Shown here: positions 29,402 to 38,230 of the stretch, piece by piece
How the letters are laid out: every line of letters begins with the position of its first letter
Position numbering within the stretch: the first letter of the stretch is position 1
Assembly (NCBI GenBank): GCA_025054575.1
Contig: JANWZN010000008.1
Coordinates: 1-42,907 of the forward strand
Direction of reading: 5' to 3'
DNA: 42,907 nt
DNA from: Geminicoccaceae bacterium
GTDB lineage: Bacteria > Pseudomonadota > Alphaproteobacteria > Geminicoccales > Geminicoccaceae
The notes under the pieces: generated by a model
Databases searched by the model: none
Told to the model about the DNA's origin: nothing
Seen by the model: the letters and a program-made list of their open reading frames with translations, nothing else
Position numbers and translations under genes: made by a program

Positions 29402-30007
29402 GTGATCGGACACGGCTCCTCGTTCGGCCGGCGGTTGCGTTCGCTGCGGCTCGCCAAAGGGTTGCGCCAGGCCGAACTGGCGCGGCTCGTCGGGCGTCAC
29501 CAGACGGCTATCGGCCCCTGGGAGCGCGACGAGTACGCACCACCGCCCGACATCGTCGAACGGCTCGCGCGGGCGCTCGACACCTCGGCCGAATATCTCC
29601 TGTTCGGCCGGCATCCGCGGCGCAGCGCGATCGCACTCGCAGGTCGGATCGGGCCGGGCGGGCTCGCCGAACCGGCCGAGCTCGGCACCGCCTCTCTGCG
29701 CGACGACCAGCTGATCGGCTGGCGGGTCGAAGACGAGACGATGGCGCCGGCCTACCGGACCGGCCAGGTGCTGCTCGTGCTGGCAACCGCCGAAACCCGG
29801 CTCGACGAGCTCTTGGGCCGCGACGTGGTGGCGGAGCTGGCGGACGGCCGCAATCTGTTGCGTCGGCTGTTGCCGGGGGCTCGCCCGGAGGTCTTCGATC
29901 TCGCCGCCTGGAACGCGCCGACTCTCGCGGGCGCGAGCCTCGTGGCGGCGCGCAGGGTGGTGGGCGTGGTCGCCGCGGAGGCCCTGGTGGCGAGCACGGC
30001 GGAGTAG
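29402..30007 (+). CDS. XRE regulator with S24/LexA-like C-terminal domain lacking the catalytic dyad
   Basis: 201-residue repressor-like protein. The HTH_3 domain (about 8-66) has FGRRLRSLRLAKGLRQAELARLVG and TAIGPWERDEYAPPPDIVERLA (partly quoted). The C-terminal half resembles phage-repressor/S24 peptidases: GWRVEDETMAPAYRTGQVLLV matches the usual GDSM-x-P-x-x-x-x-GD block, but the Ser is T113. The later Lys position (usually KRL) reads LLRRL. Self-cleavage therefore seems lost and the domain is probably a dimerisation or sensor module. GTG start, GGGGAGATCGCG upstream. Target genes unknown; it is not embedded in a prophage. Confidence 0.82.
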   Translation: MIGHGSSFGRRLRSLRLAKGLRQAELARLVGRHQTAIGPWERDEYAPPPDIVERLARALDTSAEYLLFGRHPRRSAIALAGRIGPGGLAEPAELGTASLRDDQLIGWRVEDETMAPAYRTGQVLLVLATAETRLDELLGRDVVAELADGRNLLRRLLPGARPEVFDLAAWNAPTLAGASLVAARRVVGVVAAEALVASTAE

Positions 30008-30141
30008 AGCCGACCTGTTCAGGTTGACGAGAAAATCTCTTTTCTCTGGAAGTTTAAAAATTGCTCGGTATTTTAGCGAAATCCGATCGGGAACGAGCCG
30101 GTCGCCAACGACATGCCCCCAGCCCTCGGAGACCACGCCTC
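30008..30141 (+). promoter_or_regulatory. AT-rich promoter/leader region of the PraR-like gene with an inverted repeat
   Basis: One of the few AT-rich tracts in the window. GAGAAAA (30029-30035) and TTTTCTC (30040-30046) form a perfect 7-bp inverted repeat with a 4-nt loop, immediately after TTGACG (30024-30029), a candidate -35. A T/A-rich stretch (30053-30073) follows. The repeat could be an operator for one of the two XRE proteins or a terminator of the upstream gene. A well-spaced -10 was not found. Confidence 0.4.
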
Positions 30142-30567
30142 ATGAACCAGCTCGCCAGCAAGGTGGTCGGTCGCGGTGCCGGCGGCCGCAGCCGGGCACT
30201 CGACGTCGACCATTACGTGAGCCTGCGGATCCGGCAGCGACGGATCATGCTGGGCCTGACCCAGCAGCAGATGGCCGAGCTGATCGGCGTCACCTACCAG
30301 CAGGCCCACAAGTACGAAACCGGCATCAACCGCATCTCGGCCGGCCGGCTCTACCAGATCGCGCAAGCGCTCGGGGTCGACATCGGCTACTTCTTCGAGG
30401 ACGCCGATCCCGAACAGAAGACCAAGCCGCGGCCGACCGAGCTGATGCCGCAACAGCGGATGCTGCTCGAGCTCGCGCGCAACTTCGCCAACATCCCGAG
30501 CCGCAAGCATCAAGAGGCGCTCTGCAACCTCGCTCGCGTGCTGGCCACCGACGGCAAGGACGAATGA
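30142..30567 (+). CDS. XRE-family regulator, PraR/PhrR-like
   Basis: 141-residue single-domain regulator. The HTH (about 25-85) reads SLRIRQRRIMLGLTQQQMAELIGV (partly quoted), then TYQQAHKYETGINRISAGRL and YQIAQALGVDIGYFFEDA. This is the pattern of rhizobial PraR/PhrR-type proteins (R-RR-xxLG-x-(S/T)Q, QQxxKYE-x-G-xNR, FFED). In Rhizobium PraR represses quorum-sensing and biofilm genes; that is knowledge from the family, not evidence for this gene. The start is set at the ATG at 30142 with CGGAGACC upstream. It lies 0.9 kb upstream of the DSF sensing operon, in the same direction. Confidence 0.87.
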   Translation: MNQLASKVVGRGAGGRSRALDVDHYVSLRIRQRRIMLGLTQQQMAELIGVTYQQAHKYETGINRISAGRLYQIAQALGVDIGYFFEDADPEQKTKPRPTELMPQQRMLLELARNFANIPSRKHQEALCNLARVLATDGKDE

Positions 30568-30681
30568 GGGCGTCCGCGACCGGCCGACCGGCTGTCTGGC
30601 CTCCCGCCGCCCGCCGGCGGATTCGATTCGCTCGAGCTCGCGCCCGAACGAACGGTGACGCCCGGGCCGAGATCGCCCCGC

Positions 30682-31125
30682 TCACTCGGTAGCCTGCGAC
30701 CGGCGGCGTGCGGCGGCCAGCCGGATCACGCGCAGCGTTTCCTCCCAGAGACCGAGCCCCGCGAGCTCCTCGAGCGTGAACCAAGCGACCGCCGCCGCGT
30801 CGTCGCCGGCCCGCGCCTCGCCCGGTCCGGCCTCGGCCGTGACGTCGACCAGCGTGTAATGCCGACGGACACGACCGTCCGCATCGCGCTCGATCGAGTC
30901 CACCACGGTCAACAGCTCGACCCGCGCGAGCTCGAGCCCGGTCTCCTCGCGGACCTCCCGGCGAGCCGCCTCGATCACCGTCTCGCCCAATTCCTGAGCC
31001 CCGCCGGGCAGCGACCACTGACCGGCGCGCGGCGGCTTGCCGCGCCGGATCAGGAGGACCCGCTCTCCGCGCCAGACGACCGCGCCCACCCCCACGAGCG
31101 GCCGGTCGGGATGCTCGCGGCTCAT
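30682..31125 (-). CDS. Nudix hydrolase (ADP-ribose pyrophosphatase-like)
   Basis: 147-residue Nudix enzyme hydrolysing a nucleoside diphosphate linked to X. The complete Nudix box spans 42-64: G42-x5-E48-x7-REVREETG, with REVxEE at 56-61 coordinating Mg. VGVGAVVWRGERVLLIRRG and AGQWSLPGG upstream are typical of the NUDT/ADP-ribose or 8-oxo-dGTP groups. No specificity motif was recognised. It converges with the PraR-like gene and diverges from the DSF operon. Confidence 0.92.
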   Translation of the reverse strand: MSREHPDRPLVGVGAVVWRGERVLLIRRGKPPRAGQWSLPGGAQELGETVIEAARREVREETGLELARVELLTVVDSIERDADGRVRRHYTLVDVTAEAGPGEARAGDDAAAVAWFTLEELAGLGLWEETLRVIRLAAARRRSQATE

Positions 31126-31501
31126 CGCGCCGGCCGCTCAACCCGGGTCGGGCGAGCCTCGCGTTTGATCAACTTTCGCGCGAGGACCACCCGAGCTCGA
31201 CGGTCGGCTGCGACGCTGCGGGCGGATCCGGGCGGCTCGAGCGCGCCACCGAGGCGGGCCCGCGGGCGGCTTCGGCGGTGACGATTTTTGCCTTCGGACT
31301 CAGTGACTTGGGCAGCCGCATAGCACACCTTGCGGGGCCGCCGGTCGGCCGCCCGAACCCGTGGTTGGGCTGCGATCGGTCGCATTTTAGCCAAATTTTC
31401 ACCTCATCCTTGATATCTGCTCGCGGAGCTTCTAACCTCCCGGTGGAAGGCGGGACACGCGCGCCCCGCGCTCCGGCCCTCAGCGAACGGGCGACCACCC
31501 C
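31126..31501. other. Upstream region of the DSF sensing operon
   Basis: 376 bp with no convincing gene; a 90-codon minus-strand frame (31122-31394) is compositionally biased and unlike any family I know. The segment 31380-31440 is relatively AT-rich (CGCATTTTAGCCAAATTTTC), with TTGATA at 31410-31415 and TCTAAC at 31431-31436, 15 bp apart. That is a weak candidate promoter for the REC-PAS-GGDEF-EAL gene. Confidence 0.4.
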
Positions 31502-33649
31502 ATGGCCACGATCGTCGTCATCGACGACCGCGTCACCGGCCGGAACATCCTGACCCGTCTCGCGCGCTCGGTCGAGGAGGGTCTCCAGGTGCACGCCTTC
31601 GCGAGTGCCAAGGAGGCGCTCGCGCGGATGACGAGCGATCTCCAGCCGGACCTCGTCATCACCGATTACAACATGCCGGAGATGGACGGCGCCACCCTCA
31701 TCGCCGCCATCCGCGCGACCGAGAGCCTCGCCGACGTGCCGGTCGTGGTGGTCACGGTCTACGAGGATCGCGACTTCTGCTACCGGGCCCTCGAGGCCGG
31801 TGCCACCGATTTCCTGTTGAGCCCGGTCGATCATCTCGAGTTTCGAGCCCGCGCCCGCAACCTTTTGGCGTTGCGCCGCCAGCGCCTCTTGCTCGCGCGC
31901 CGCGCGGCGGAGCTCGAGCGAGCCCTGGCCGAAACCGGCGCACCCTGGCGGGAAGCGGATACCGGCACGAGCCTGCTGGACCAGTTGCCGGTCGCGATCT
32001 GCACGAGCGATCCGCAAGGTCGGCTGACCTTCGTCAATCGCGCCTACGAGACCCTGTTCGGTGTCGAGCGCGAGCAGGTGATCGGCCGCACGCTCCTCGA
32101 GATCCACGGCGAAGACTTCGCCACCCGTCACCGCGTGCTCGACGAGAAGGTTCGCGAGAGCGGCCAGCCGCTGCTCGCGCCGCGCTACGACACGATGGTC
32201 GGACCCGCGGGCCTGCGCTGGCTCGCCGTGACCAAAGCGCCGCTTTGCGAGCGGCACGGCGGCGAGCGGGTCGTGACCGTGGCGCTCGACATCTCCGAAC
32301 TCAAGCTCGCCGAGACCGCCGGCAGCGAGGCGGGCCGGCACGATCCCTTGACCGGCCTCGAGACCCTGCCCTGGTTCCGCGAGCGCCTCGAGCAGGCGAT
32401 CGCGCGCGCCCGCCGGCAGGGCGAGCTCCTGGCCGTCTTGCATCTCGACCTCGATCGCTTCAAGGGCGTCAACGAAGCCTTCGGCGAGGCGGCGGGCGAC
32501 AAGCTGTTGCGGGCCGTGGCGCAGCGGATAGCGGGCCGACTGCGCGAGAGCGATCGCATCGCCCGGCTGCGCAGCGACGAGCTCGTGATCCTGCAGGGCG
32601 AGCTCAAGCGTGCCGAAGACGCAGCGGAGCTCTGTCGCCGGCTCAACGAAGCCTTCGCCGAACCGTTCCACGCCGATGGGCAGGAGATCCATCTCTCGGC
32701 CAGTATCGGGGTGACGCTCTATCCGACCGACGGCCGCACCGCCGAGACCCTGCTCCGCAACGCCGATCTGGCGATGTATCGGGCCAAGGCCTCGGGCCGC
32801 GATGCCTATCGGTTCTTCGCCCGCGAGATGAACCTCGCCGCGCGCCGGGCGGTGACGCTCGAGCGCGAGCTGCGCCAGGCCCTCGCGGCCGAGCAGTTCC
32901 TGGTCCACTATCAACCCCAGATGGACCTCGCCTCACGGCGGATCGTCGGAATCGAGGCGCTGGTCCGCTGGAACCACCCGCATCGCGGGCTCTTGCGGCC
33001 GGGCGAGTTCATCCGCCTCGCCGAGGAGATCGGGCTGATCGCGCCGTTGACCGCCTGGGTGCTGCAGACCGCCTGTTCCCAGCATCGTCGCTGGAACGAC
33101 GCCGGTCTCGGCCGGCTGCAGCTCTCGGTCAACCTCTCGCCCGTGCAGTTCCGCGAACGCGGTGTGGAACTCCTGATCGAGCGCGTGCTCAAGGAGAGCG
33201 GCCTGTCGCCCCAGCAGCTCGACGTCGAGCTGACCGAGAACGCGATCATCGAGAACAGCCAGACCGCCTCGGCCAGCCTGCGCTACCTGCACCAGCTCGG
33301 TGTCTCGCTCTCGCTCGACGATTTCGGTACCGGCTACTCCTCGCTGTCCTACGTCAAGCGGCTGCCGGTTCGCCGCCTCAAGATCGACCAGTCCTTCGTC
33401 CAGAACCTCGAGCAGAGCGTCAACGACGAGGTCATCGTCCGCGCCATCATCAACCTCGGCCACAGCCTCGGCCTCACCGTGATCGCCGAAGGGGTCGAAA
33501 CGCCGGGTCAGTTGAACCGCCTGGTCGCACTCGGCTGCAACGAGGCGCAAGGCGACTTCATCAGCCCGCCCTTGAGTGCCGCCGAATTCGAGCGGCGGAT
33601 GCTGGAGGGCGCCTGGGCCGGCGTGGTGGCGGAGCGCGAGGCTCGATGA
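31502..33649 (+). CDS. REC-PAS-GGDEF(degenerate)-EAL response regulator, DSF-output c-di-GMP phosphodiesterase
   Basis: 715 residues. The REC domain (1-120) has D8/D9, phospho-acceptor D55 ([12 protein letters not shown]) and T85, but S107 where the conserved Lys should be (FLLSPVD). A PAS domain lies at about 155-270. The GGDEF domain (about 280-440) has RSDEL at 357-361 instead of GGDEF, so cyclase activity is unlikely. The EAL domain (about 455-705) is complete: E485-A-L, N544 (NLSPVQF), E579 (ELTE), D606-D607 (DDFGTG), K627 (LKID), E663 and Q683. It should hydrolyse c-di-GMP. Its stop overlaps the rpfC-like start (ATGA), so it occupies the genetic position of rpfG and is the likely phosphorylation partner. 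Confidence 0.92.
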   Translation: MATIVVIDDRVTGRNILTRLARSVEEGLQVHAFASAKEALARMTSDLQPDLVITDYNMPEMDGATLIAAIRATESLADVPVVVVTVYEDRDFCYRALEAGATDFLLSPVDHLEFRARARNLLALRRQRLLLARRAAELERALAETGAPWREADTGTSLLDQLPVAICTSDPQGRLTFVNRAYETLFGVEREQVIGRTLLEIHGEDFATRHRVLDEKVRESGQPLLAPRYDTMVGPAGLRWLAVTKAPLCERHGGERVVTVALDISELKLAETAGSEAGRHDPLTGLETLPWFRERLEQAIARARRQGELLAVLHLDLDRFKGVNEAFGEAAGDKLLRAVAQRIAGRLRESDRIARLRSDELVILQGELKRAEDAAELCRRLNEAFAEPFHADGQEIHLSASIGVTLYPTDGRTAETLLRNADLAMYRAKASGRDAYRFFAREMNLAARRAVTLERELRQALAAEQFLVHYQPQMDLASRRIVGIEALVRWNHPHRGLLRPGEFIRLAEEIGLIAPLTAWVLQTACSQHRRWNDAGLGRLQLSVNLSPVQFRERGVELLIERVLKESGLSPQQLDVELTENAIIENSQTASASLRYLHQLGVSLSLDDFGTGYSSLSYVKRLPVRRLKIDQSFVQNLEQSVNDEVIVRAIINLGHSLGLTVIAEGVETPGQLNRLVALGCNEAQGDFISPPLSAAEFERRMLEGAWAGVVAEREAR

Positions 33650-36183
33650 GCGAGCCCGCGCTGCCCGGCCGGCCCGCCCGCGCCGGCGGGCCTGCACGGC
33701 CAGCCGAGCGCCCGCTCGGGCGTTTGATCCAGCGCTGCCGGCAGCGCTTGCACGGCCGGCCGGACAGCGAGCACGAGCAGGCGGTGATCCGGATCCTGTT
33801 CGCGCTCTTCATCGCCGGCTACGTCCTGCTCTTACCGGCCGATCTGCCCGATCGCGCGCGCATCGTCGGCGAGGGGCTGGCGATCAGCGGTGCGAGCCTG
33901 CTGCTGGCCTTGGCGCTCTTCGGGCACATCCTGCTCCGTCCCGAAGCGCTGCCGGCCCGCCGGATCGTCGGCATGCTGATCGACACGGTCGGGCTCAACG
34001 CCGTGATGTTCGTAGGCGGCTTCGCCACCGCCTTGTTCTATCCGATCCTGCTCTGGGTGATCCTCGGCCACGGGTTCCGCTTCGGCAAACCCTATCTGTT
34101 CGCCGCGGCCGGCACCTCGCTCGTCCTGTTCGCGCTGGTGATCACCCTCAACCAGGAATGGCGGACGGTTCCGGCGCTCGACGTCGCCCTGTTGCTCGCG
34201 CTCGTCATCCTTCCGGCCTACTTCTCGGTCTTGTTGGGCAAGCTCAACGCCGCGATCGTCCGCGCGGAGGAGGCGAGCCGGGCCAAGAGCCGCTTTCTCG
34301 CGATGATGAGCCACGAGTTGCGGACGCCGCTCAACGCCATCATCGGCATGTCGGATCTGTTGGCCGACACCCGTCTCGATGCCGAGCAGGCGAGCATGGT
34401 CGGAACCGTGCGCAGTGCGGCGCGGACCCAGCTCGCGCTGGTCAACGAGATCCTCGACCTGGCTCGCCTCGAGGAACGGCGCTACGCGGTCGAGCGCGTG
34501 CCGTTCGATCTGCATGCCCGGCTCGCGCTCTTGCGCTCGCTGGTGCGGCCGCAAACCGTCGAGAAGCACCTCTATCTGCGCCTGCGGATCGCCCCCGAGA
34601 CCCCCTTCCGGCTCGTCGGCGCGGTCCAGCCGCTGCATCAGGTGCTGCTGAACCTGCTCGCCAACGCCGTCAAGTTCACCCAGGAGGGCGGCATCGTCCT
34701 CGACGTTCGCCCGATCTCCACCGCCGACGGTCGGACGTCGATCCGTTTCGAGGTCCGGGACACCGGCATCGGCATCCCGGTCGACCGCCAGCAAGCGATC
34801 TTCGAACGGTTCATCCAGGCCGATCCGGCGACCCACCGGATCTATGGCGGGACCGGCCTCGGCCTCGCGATCGCCCGTGACCTGGTGGCGCTCATGGACG
34901 GTCGGATCGGTGTCGCGAGCGAGCCCGGCCGCGGCTCGTGCTTCTGGGTGGAGGTGCCGTTCGAGCTCGATTCTGCGGCATCGGCGGAGGAACCGCCGCT
35001 GTTCGGCACCGCGGTCGTCCTGGCCGAGTCCGAGGAGCTCGCCGAGCAGATCCGGGCATCGGGTCCGAGCGTTGTCCGCGTCCGATCGATCGGCGCGGCG
35101 GTCGCCGCGATCGAACGCACCGCCGGCGCCAAGGTCGTGCTCGCCGATCCGGCGCGGACCGACATCGCGACCCTCGTCGAAACGGTCGAGACGCTCAAAG
35201 AACCAGTCGACGTGATCGCGATCGGCTGCGGCGAGCGATCTTTTTCTCCGCTCACCCTGGCCGATCTCCCGGCCGAGGTGGAGCCGGATCGGCTCCGGGC
35301 CTGCCTGCGCGCGGCGCTCGCCCCGGCCGACGGCGGCCTCGCCGGTGCTGCGTCCTTGCCGCGCCAGAGGGCGGCTCGCAGTGCCCGAATCCTGGTGGCC
35401 GAGGACAACCGGACCAACCAGCGGGTGATCAAGGCCATTCTCGAGCGCGCCGGACATCGGGTCGTGCTGGCCGACGACGGGCAAGCCGCGATCGAGCGGC
35501 TCGAGCGCGAGCGTTTCGATGTCGTCTTGATGGATATCGGGATGCCGGGCCTGAGCGGCACCGAAGCGGTCAAGATGCTGCGGTTCCTGCGCGATCCCTC
35601 GGAGCTGCCGCCGATCCTCGCGCTGAGCGCCGATGCGACGCCGCAGACCCGCGAGGCGTGCCGACAGATCGGCTTCAGCGGCTATCTCACCAAGCCGGTC
35701 GACACGGTCGAGTTGCTCGCTACGATCGATCGCGTGACCGTCGGGTCCGGCGAGCGGGCGGCCGAGCCGCCAGCAGCGGGCGGCACCACGCCGGCGACGG
35801 AGACTTCCGACGTCGCGCCGGTTCTCGACCCCGCTCGGTTGCGCGCGTTGGCCCAGCTCGACGACGGGCAGGGGTTCCTGGCCGAGCTGATCGAGGACTT
35901 CCTGGCCGACGCCCGCGAGACCATCGGCCGGCTCGAGCAGGCGCTCGCTTCGGGCGATGCGCGCGCGTTCCGCGACCAGGCGCACGCGCTCCGCTCGAGC
36001 GCTGCCCATGTCGGCGGCAAAGCCCTGTTCGATTTGTGCCTGTCCTGGCGCGAGCTCGACGATGCCGCGCTCGTGATGCGGGGACGATCGGAACTGGCGC
36101 GCCTCGAGCAGGAGTTCGCCAAGCTCGAGACGGCGCTGCGGGCGCATCTCGCCGCCGAAGCGGCGGCCGGCACCGGATCTTGA
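33646..36183 (+). CDS. rpfC: RpfC-like hybrid sensor histidine kinase (DSF sensor)
   Basis: 845 residues. The N-terminal part is closely similar to Xanthomonas Rpf[20 protein letters not shown] just before the first membrane helix, then [19 protein letters not shown], with about five or six helices over 48-197. HisKA has H223 ([10 protein letters not shown]). HATPase has N340 (LLANAVKF), DTGIGI (372-377) and GGTGLGL (401-407). A region without a recognised domain (about 445-575) precedes a receiver with D630 (VLMDIGMPG) and K683 (LTKPVD). An HPt domain with H780 ([13 protein letters not shown]) ends the chain. This is the full RpfC phosphorelay layout. It converges with rpfF, as in Xanthomonas. 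Confidence 0.92.
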   Translation: MSEPALPGRPARAGGPARPAERPLGRLIQRCRQRLHGRPDSEHEQAVIRILFALFIAGYVLLLPADLPDRARIVGEGLAISGASLLLALALFGHILLRPEALPARRIVGMLIDTVGLNAVMFVGGFATALFYPILLWVILGHGFRFGKPYLFAAAGTSLVLFALVITLNQEWRTVPALDVALLLALVILPAYFSVLLGKLNAAIVRAEEASRAKSRFLAMMSHELRTPLNAIIGMSDLLADTRLDAEQASMVGTVRSAARTQLALVNEILDLARLEERRYAVERVPFDLHARLALLRSLVRPQTVEKHLYLRLRIAPETPFRLVGAVQPLHQVLLNLLANAVKFTQEGGIVLDVRPISTADGRTSIRFEVRDTGIGIPVDRQQAIFERFIQADPATHRIYGGTGLGLAIARDLVALMDGRIGVASEPGRGSCFWVEVPFELDSAASAEEPPLFGTAVVLAESEELAEQIRASGPSVVRVRSIGAAVAAIERTAGAKVVLADPARTDIATLVETVETLKEPVDVIAIGCGERSFSPLTLADLPAEVEPDRLRACLRAALAPADGGLAGAASLPRQRAARSARILVAEDNRTNQRVIKAILERAGHRVVLADDGQAAIERLERERFDVVLMDIGMPGLSGTEAVKMLRFLRDPSELPPILALSADATPQTREACRQIGFSGYLTKPVDTVELLATIDRVTVGSGERAAEPPAAGGTTPATETSDVAPVLDPARLRALAQLDDGQGFLAELIEDFLADARETIGRLEQALASGDARAFRDQAHALRSSAAHVGGKALFDLCLSWRELDDAALVMRGRSELARLEQEFAKLETALRAHLAAEAAAGTGS

Positions 36184-36308
36184 GCGAGGCGCGCCTCGGG
36201 CTGCTCGCGTCGCGACGCGGGGTGGGGAGGCGGGGCCCGCCTTGCTGCACGACGGCCTTCGCGTCGCCCGACGCGCAGCGGGGCGGCGCCGCGGCTCGGT
36301 GAACGCGA

Positions 36309-36335
36309 CCGCGGCGGCCCGCCGGGCCGCCGCGG
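36309..36335. terminator. 12-bp perfect GC hairpin between convergent rpfC and rpfF
   Basis: CCGCGGCGGCCC (36309-36320), loop GCC, then GGGCCGCCGCGG (36324-36335). It sits between the two convergent genes and could terminate both transcripts. No T-tract is present on either side. Confidence 0.6.
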
Positions 36336-36360
36336 CACCCGATCCGGGGGTCCGGGGCGT

Positions 36361-37320
36361 TCAGACCGGTGTGCGCTTGCGCTCTTGCACCCGTGCCAGG
36401 CAGTCCATCCGCCGCAGATCGGCATCCGAGAGCCGCATCGCCAGATCGACCCAGAGATCGACCACGTCGACGAGCTCGCGCTTGCTCACCGGATCGACCC
36501 GCTGGCGGACCTGGCGCAGCGTCTTGAGGGTGCGGAAGCGGGCCGCCTGATCGGCCACATGCGCACGCAGCGTCGCCGCCGCCTCGCCCGGTTCGCAGAC
36601 GATGTCGACGAGCCCGAGCTCTTTCATCTCCTCGGCGCTGCGGGTGAGGCCGTCCTCGATCAGCTCGCGGGCGAGGCCCGGACCGACCTTGCGCTTCAAG
36701 AAGCTGTAGGCGCCCATCCCGGGGAACAGGTTGAAGAGGATCTCGGGCAGGCCGAATTTCGCACCCCGCTCGGCGATCACGAGATCGTCGGTGAGCATCG
36801 CCTCGAAGCCGCCGCCGATCGCATCGCCCGTCACCAGCGCCACGGTCAGGATCGGCAGGTCCATGCAGATCAGGTTGTCGTGCAGGATGTCGATCGCGAG
36901 ATGGGCGTAGGCGCGCAGGCCCGCTTCGTCGCCGGCACGGATCATGCGGGTGAAGGTCTGCAGGTCGCCACCGAGGCTCCACGCCTTGGGCGCGTCCGAG
37001 CTCCACACCAGCCAGCGGATCGGGCAGTCGTCGAGGGAAGCACCGGCGTAGAGATCGCGCAGGTGCAGCTGGAAGTCGCGCATGTCGCGCATGATCTCGG
37101 GCGTGTAGCAGGCCCGCTCGCGGTGCTTCATCCGCGCCCACAAGATCCCGGTCTCGGGTTCGAAGCGGGTGGCGAGATGCGGGTAGTCGAGATCGAGCGT
37201 CTTGTGCCGACTCGGGAACGGCAGGACGGTCGGCCGACCGTCGAGGAAGCCACGAACCGGAAGATTGTCGTTGTCGGTGCGAGCCAGGAGAGCATGCAGC
37301 GAGCGGGTCGACACGGCCAT
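36361..37320 (-). CDS. rpfF: RpfF-type DSF synthase (crotonase family)
   Basis: 319-residue crotonase that makes cis-2-unsaturated fatty acid signals from acyl-ACP by dehydration plus thioesterase action. Both RpfF catalytic glutamates are kept with the correct spacing: E173 (GGGFEAML) and E193 (FGLPEILFNLFPGMGAYSF). Other RpfF-specific stretches are WSLGGDLQTFTRMIRAGD and the C-terminal LWVDLAMRLSDADLRRMDCL. Ordinary enoyl-CoA hydratases lack the FPGMGAYSF block. The protein is about 30 residues longer than Xanthomonas RpfF, the extra being N-terminal (1 to about 45). ATG at 37320 with GAGGGAGAAC upstream. Confidence 0.94.
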   Translation of the reverse strand: MAVSTRSLHALLARTDNDNLPVRGFLDGRPTVLPFPSRHKTLDLDYPHLATRFEPETGILWARMKHRERACYTPEIMRDMRDFQLHLRDLYAGASLDDCPIRWLVWSSDAPKAWSLGGDLQTFTRMIRAGDEAGLRAYAHLAIDILHDNLICMDLPILTVALVTGDAIGGGFEAMLTDDLVIAERGAKFGLPEILFNLFPGMGAYSFLKRKVGPGLARELIEDGLTRSAEEMKELGLVDIVCEPGEAAATLRAHVADQAARFRTLKTLRQVRQRVDPVSKRELVDVVDLWVDLAMRLSDADLRRMDCLARVQERKRTPV

Positions 37321-37506
37321 CGTCGTTCTCCCTCGATCGGTCCGGCGCCGGGATCTCGGTGCGATCCAACGGCCGGCTCGGGATGTTGCTGTCGCGAGGA
37401 TGGTTAATTTGCCCTTGACCGCCGCGCAACAACTTTCGATTTCGATTCGAGAGAGATTACTTGGGAAAACCGAGCAAAACTCGAAAGAATTTTAACGGTC
37501 TTGGCT
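37321..37506 (-). promoter_or_regulatory. AT-rich upstream region of rpfF
   Basis: 186 bp containing the most AT-rich DNA near rpfF (37400-37495). CTTTCGA (37433-37439) and TCGAAAG (37481-37487) form a spaced inverted repeat. CGAG-CAAAA-CTCG (37471-37483) is a short stem that could end the upstream rhomboid transcript. The rpfF promoter should be here, but no consensus -35/-10 was certain. Confidence 0.4.
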
Positions 37507-38205
37507 TCACCCGCGCCGCCGGGGTCCCCACGGCCCCCCGGGAACCGGCCGCGCGCGACAGCCGAGACCGATCGCCACGCCGAAAAGGAACCCGCCGACA
37601 TGCGCCCAGAAGGCGACCCCGCCGAGCTCGCTCGGCCCGGCGAGCGCGCCCAGAAGCTGCATCGCGAACCAGCAACCGAGCAGCCAGCCGGCGCGGATCC
37701 GCGGCAGGAAGAAGGGGAGAAAGGGCAACAAGATCAGGACCCGGGCGTGGGGCCAGAGCACGACATAAGCCCCGAGCACCCCCGAGACCGCACCGCTCGC
37801 CCCCACCATCGGCAGCCGCGAGCCGGGCTCGAGCGCGACCTGCAGGGCGGCGGCCGCCAACCCCGCTGCGAGGTAGAAGAGCAGGTAGCGCAGATGGCCG
37901 AGCCGATCCTCGACATTGTTGCCGAATACCCACAAGTACAAGAGGTTACCGACCAGGTGCAGCACGCCGCCGTGCAGGAACATCGAGGTGAGGAGGGTCA
38001 GCGAGGCCGGGGCGGCGCGAAGCCCCGGCGGCAGCCGGGCCTCCCCGGTCAGCACCGCCGGCACGAGCCCGAACCGCCAGACGCTGCGCTCGAGCCCACC
38101 CGGCAGGGCGAGCTGCCCCACGAACACGAGGATACAGAAAACGACGAGGCTCGCCGTGACGAGCGGCGGCCGGTGCGCCGGGTTCTCGTCCCCGACCGGG
38201 ATCAT
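37507..38205 (-). CDS. Rhomboid-family intramembrane serine protease
   Basis: 232-residue six-helix membrane protease. The catalytic dyad is visible: S137 in GASGAVSG and H202 in FWAHVGGF. H83-x-x-x-N87 (HLVGN) in the second helix supplies the oxyanion hole. The WR-like loop motif lies around FGNNVEDRLG. The C-terminus is Pro/Arg-rich. It cleaves membrane helices of unknown substrates. Its start is 25 nt after the upstream membrane-protein gene, so the two are probably co-transcribed. Confidence 0.92.
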   Translation of the reverse strand: MIPVGDENPAHRPPLVTASLVVFCILVFVGQLALPGGLERSVWRFGLVPAVLTGEARLPPGLRAAPASLTLLTSMFLHGGVLHLVGNLLYLWVFGNNVEDRLGHLRYLLFYLAAGLAAAALQVALEPGSRLPMVGASGAVSGVLGAYVVLWPHARVLILLPFLPFFLPRIRAGWLLGCWFAMQLLGALAGPSELGGVAFWAHVGGFLFGVAIGLGCRARPVPGGPWGPRRRG

Positions 38206-38230
38206 CGGCCGAGGCTACTGGACCGGGCGC

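Noticed and set aside
31122-31394. 90-codon minus-strand gene upstream of the DSF operon
   Set aside because: Arg/Ala/Pro-rich with no family resemblance; the segment is more likely regulatory DNA.
33832-36147. Minus-strand open frame of 771 codons
   Set aside because: Antisense to the RpfC-like kinase, whose phosphorelay motifs are in the plus frame.
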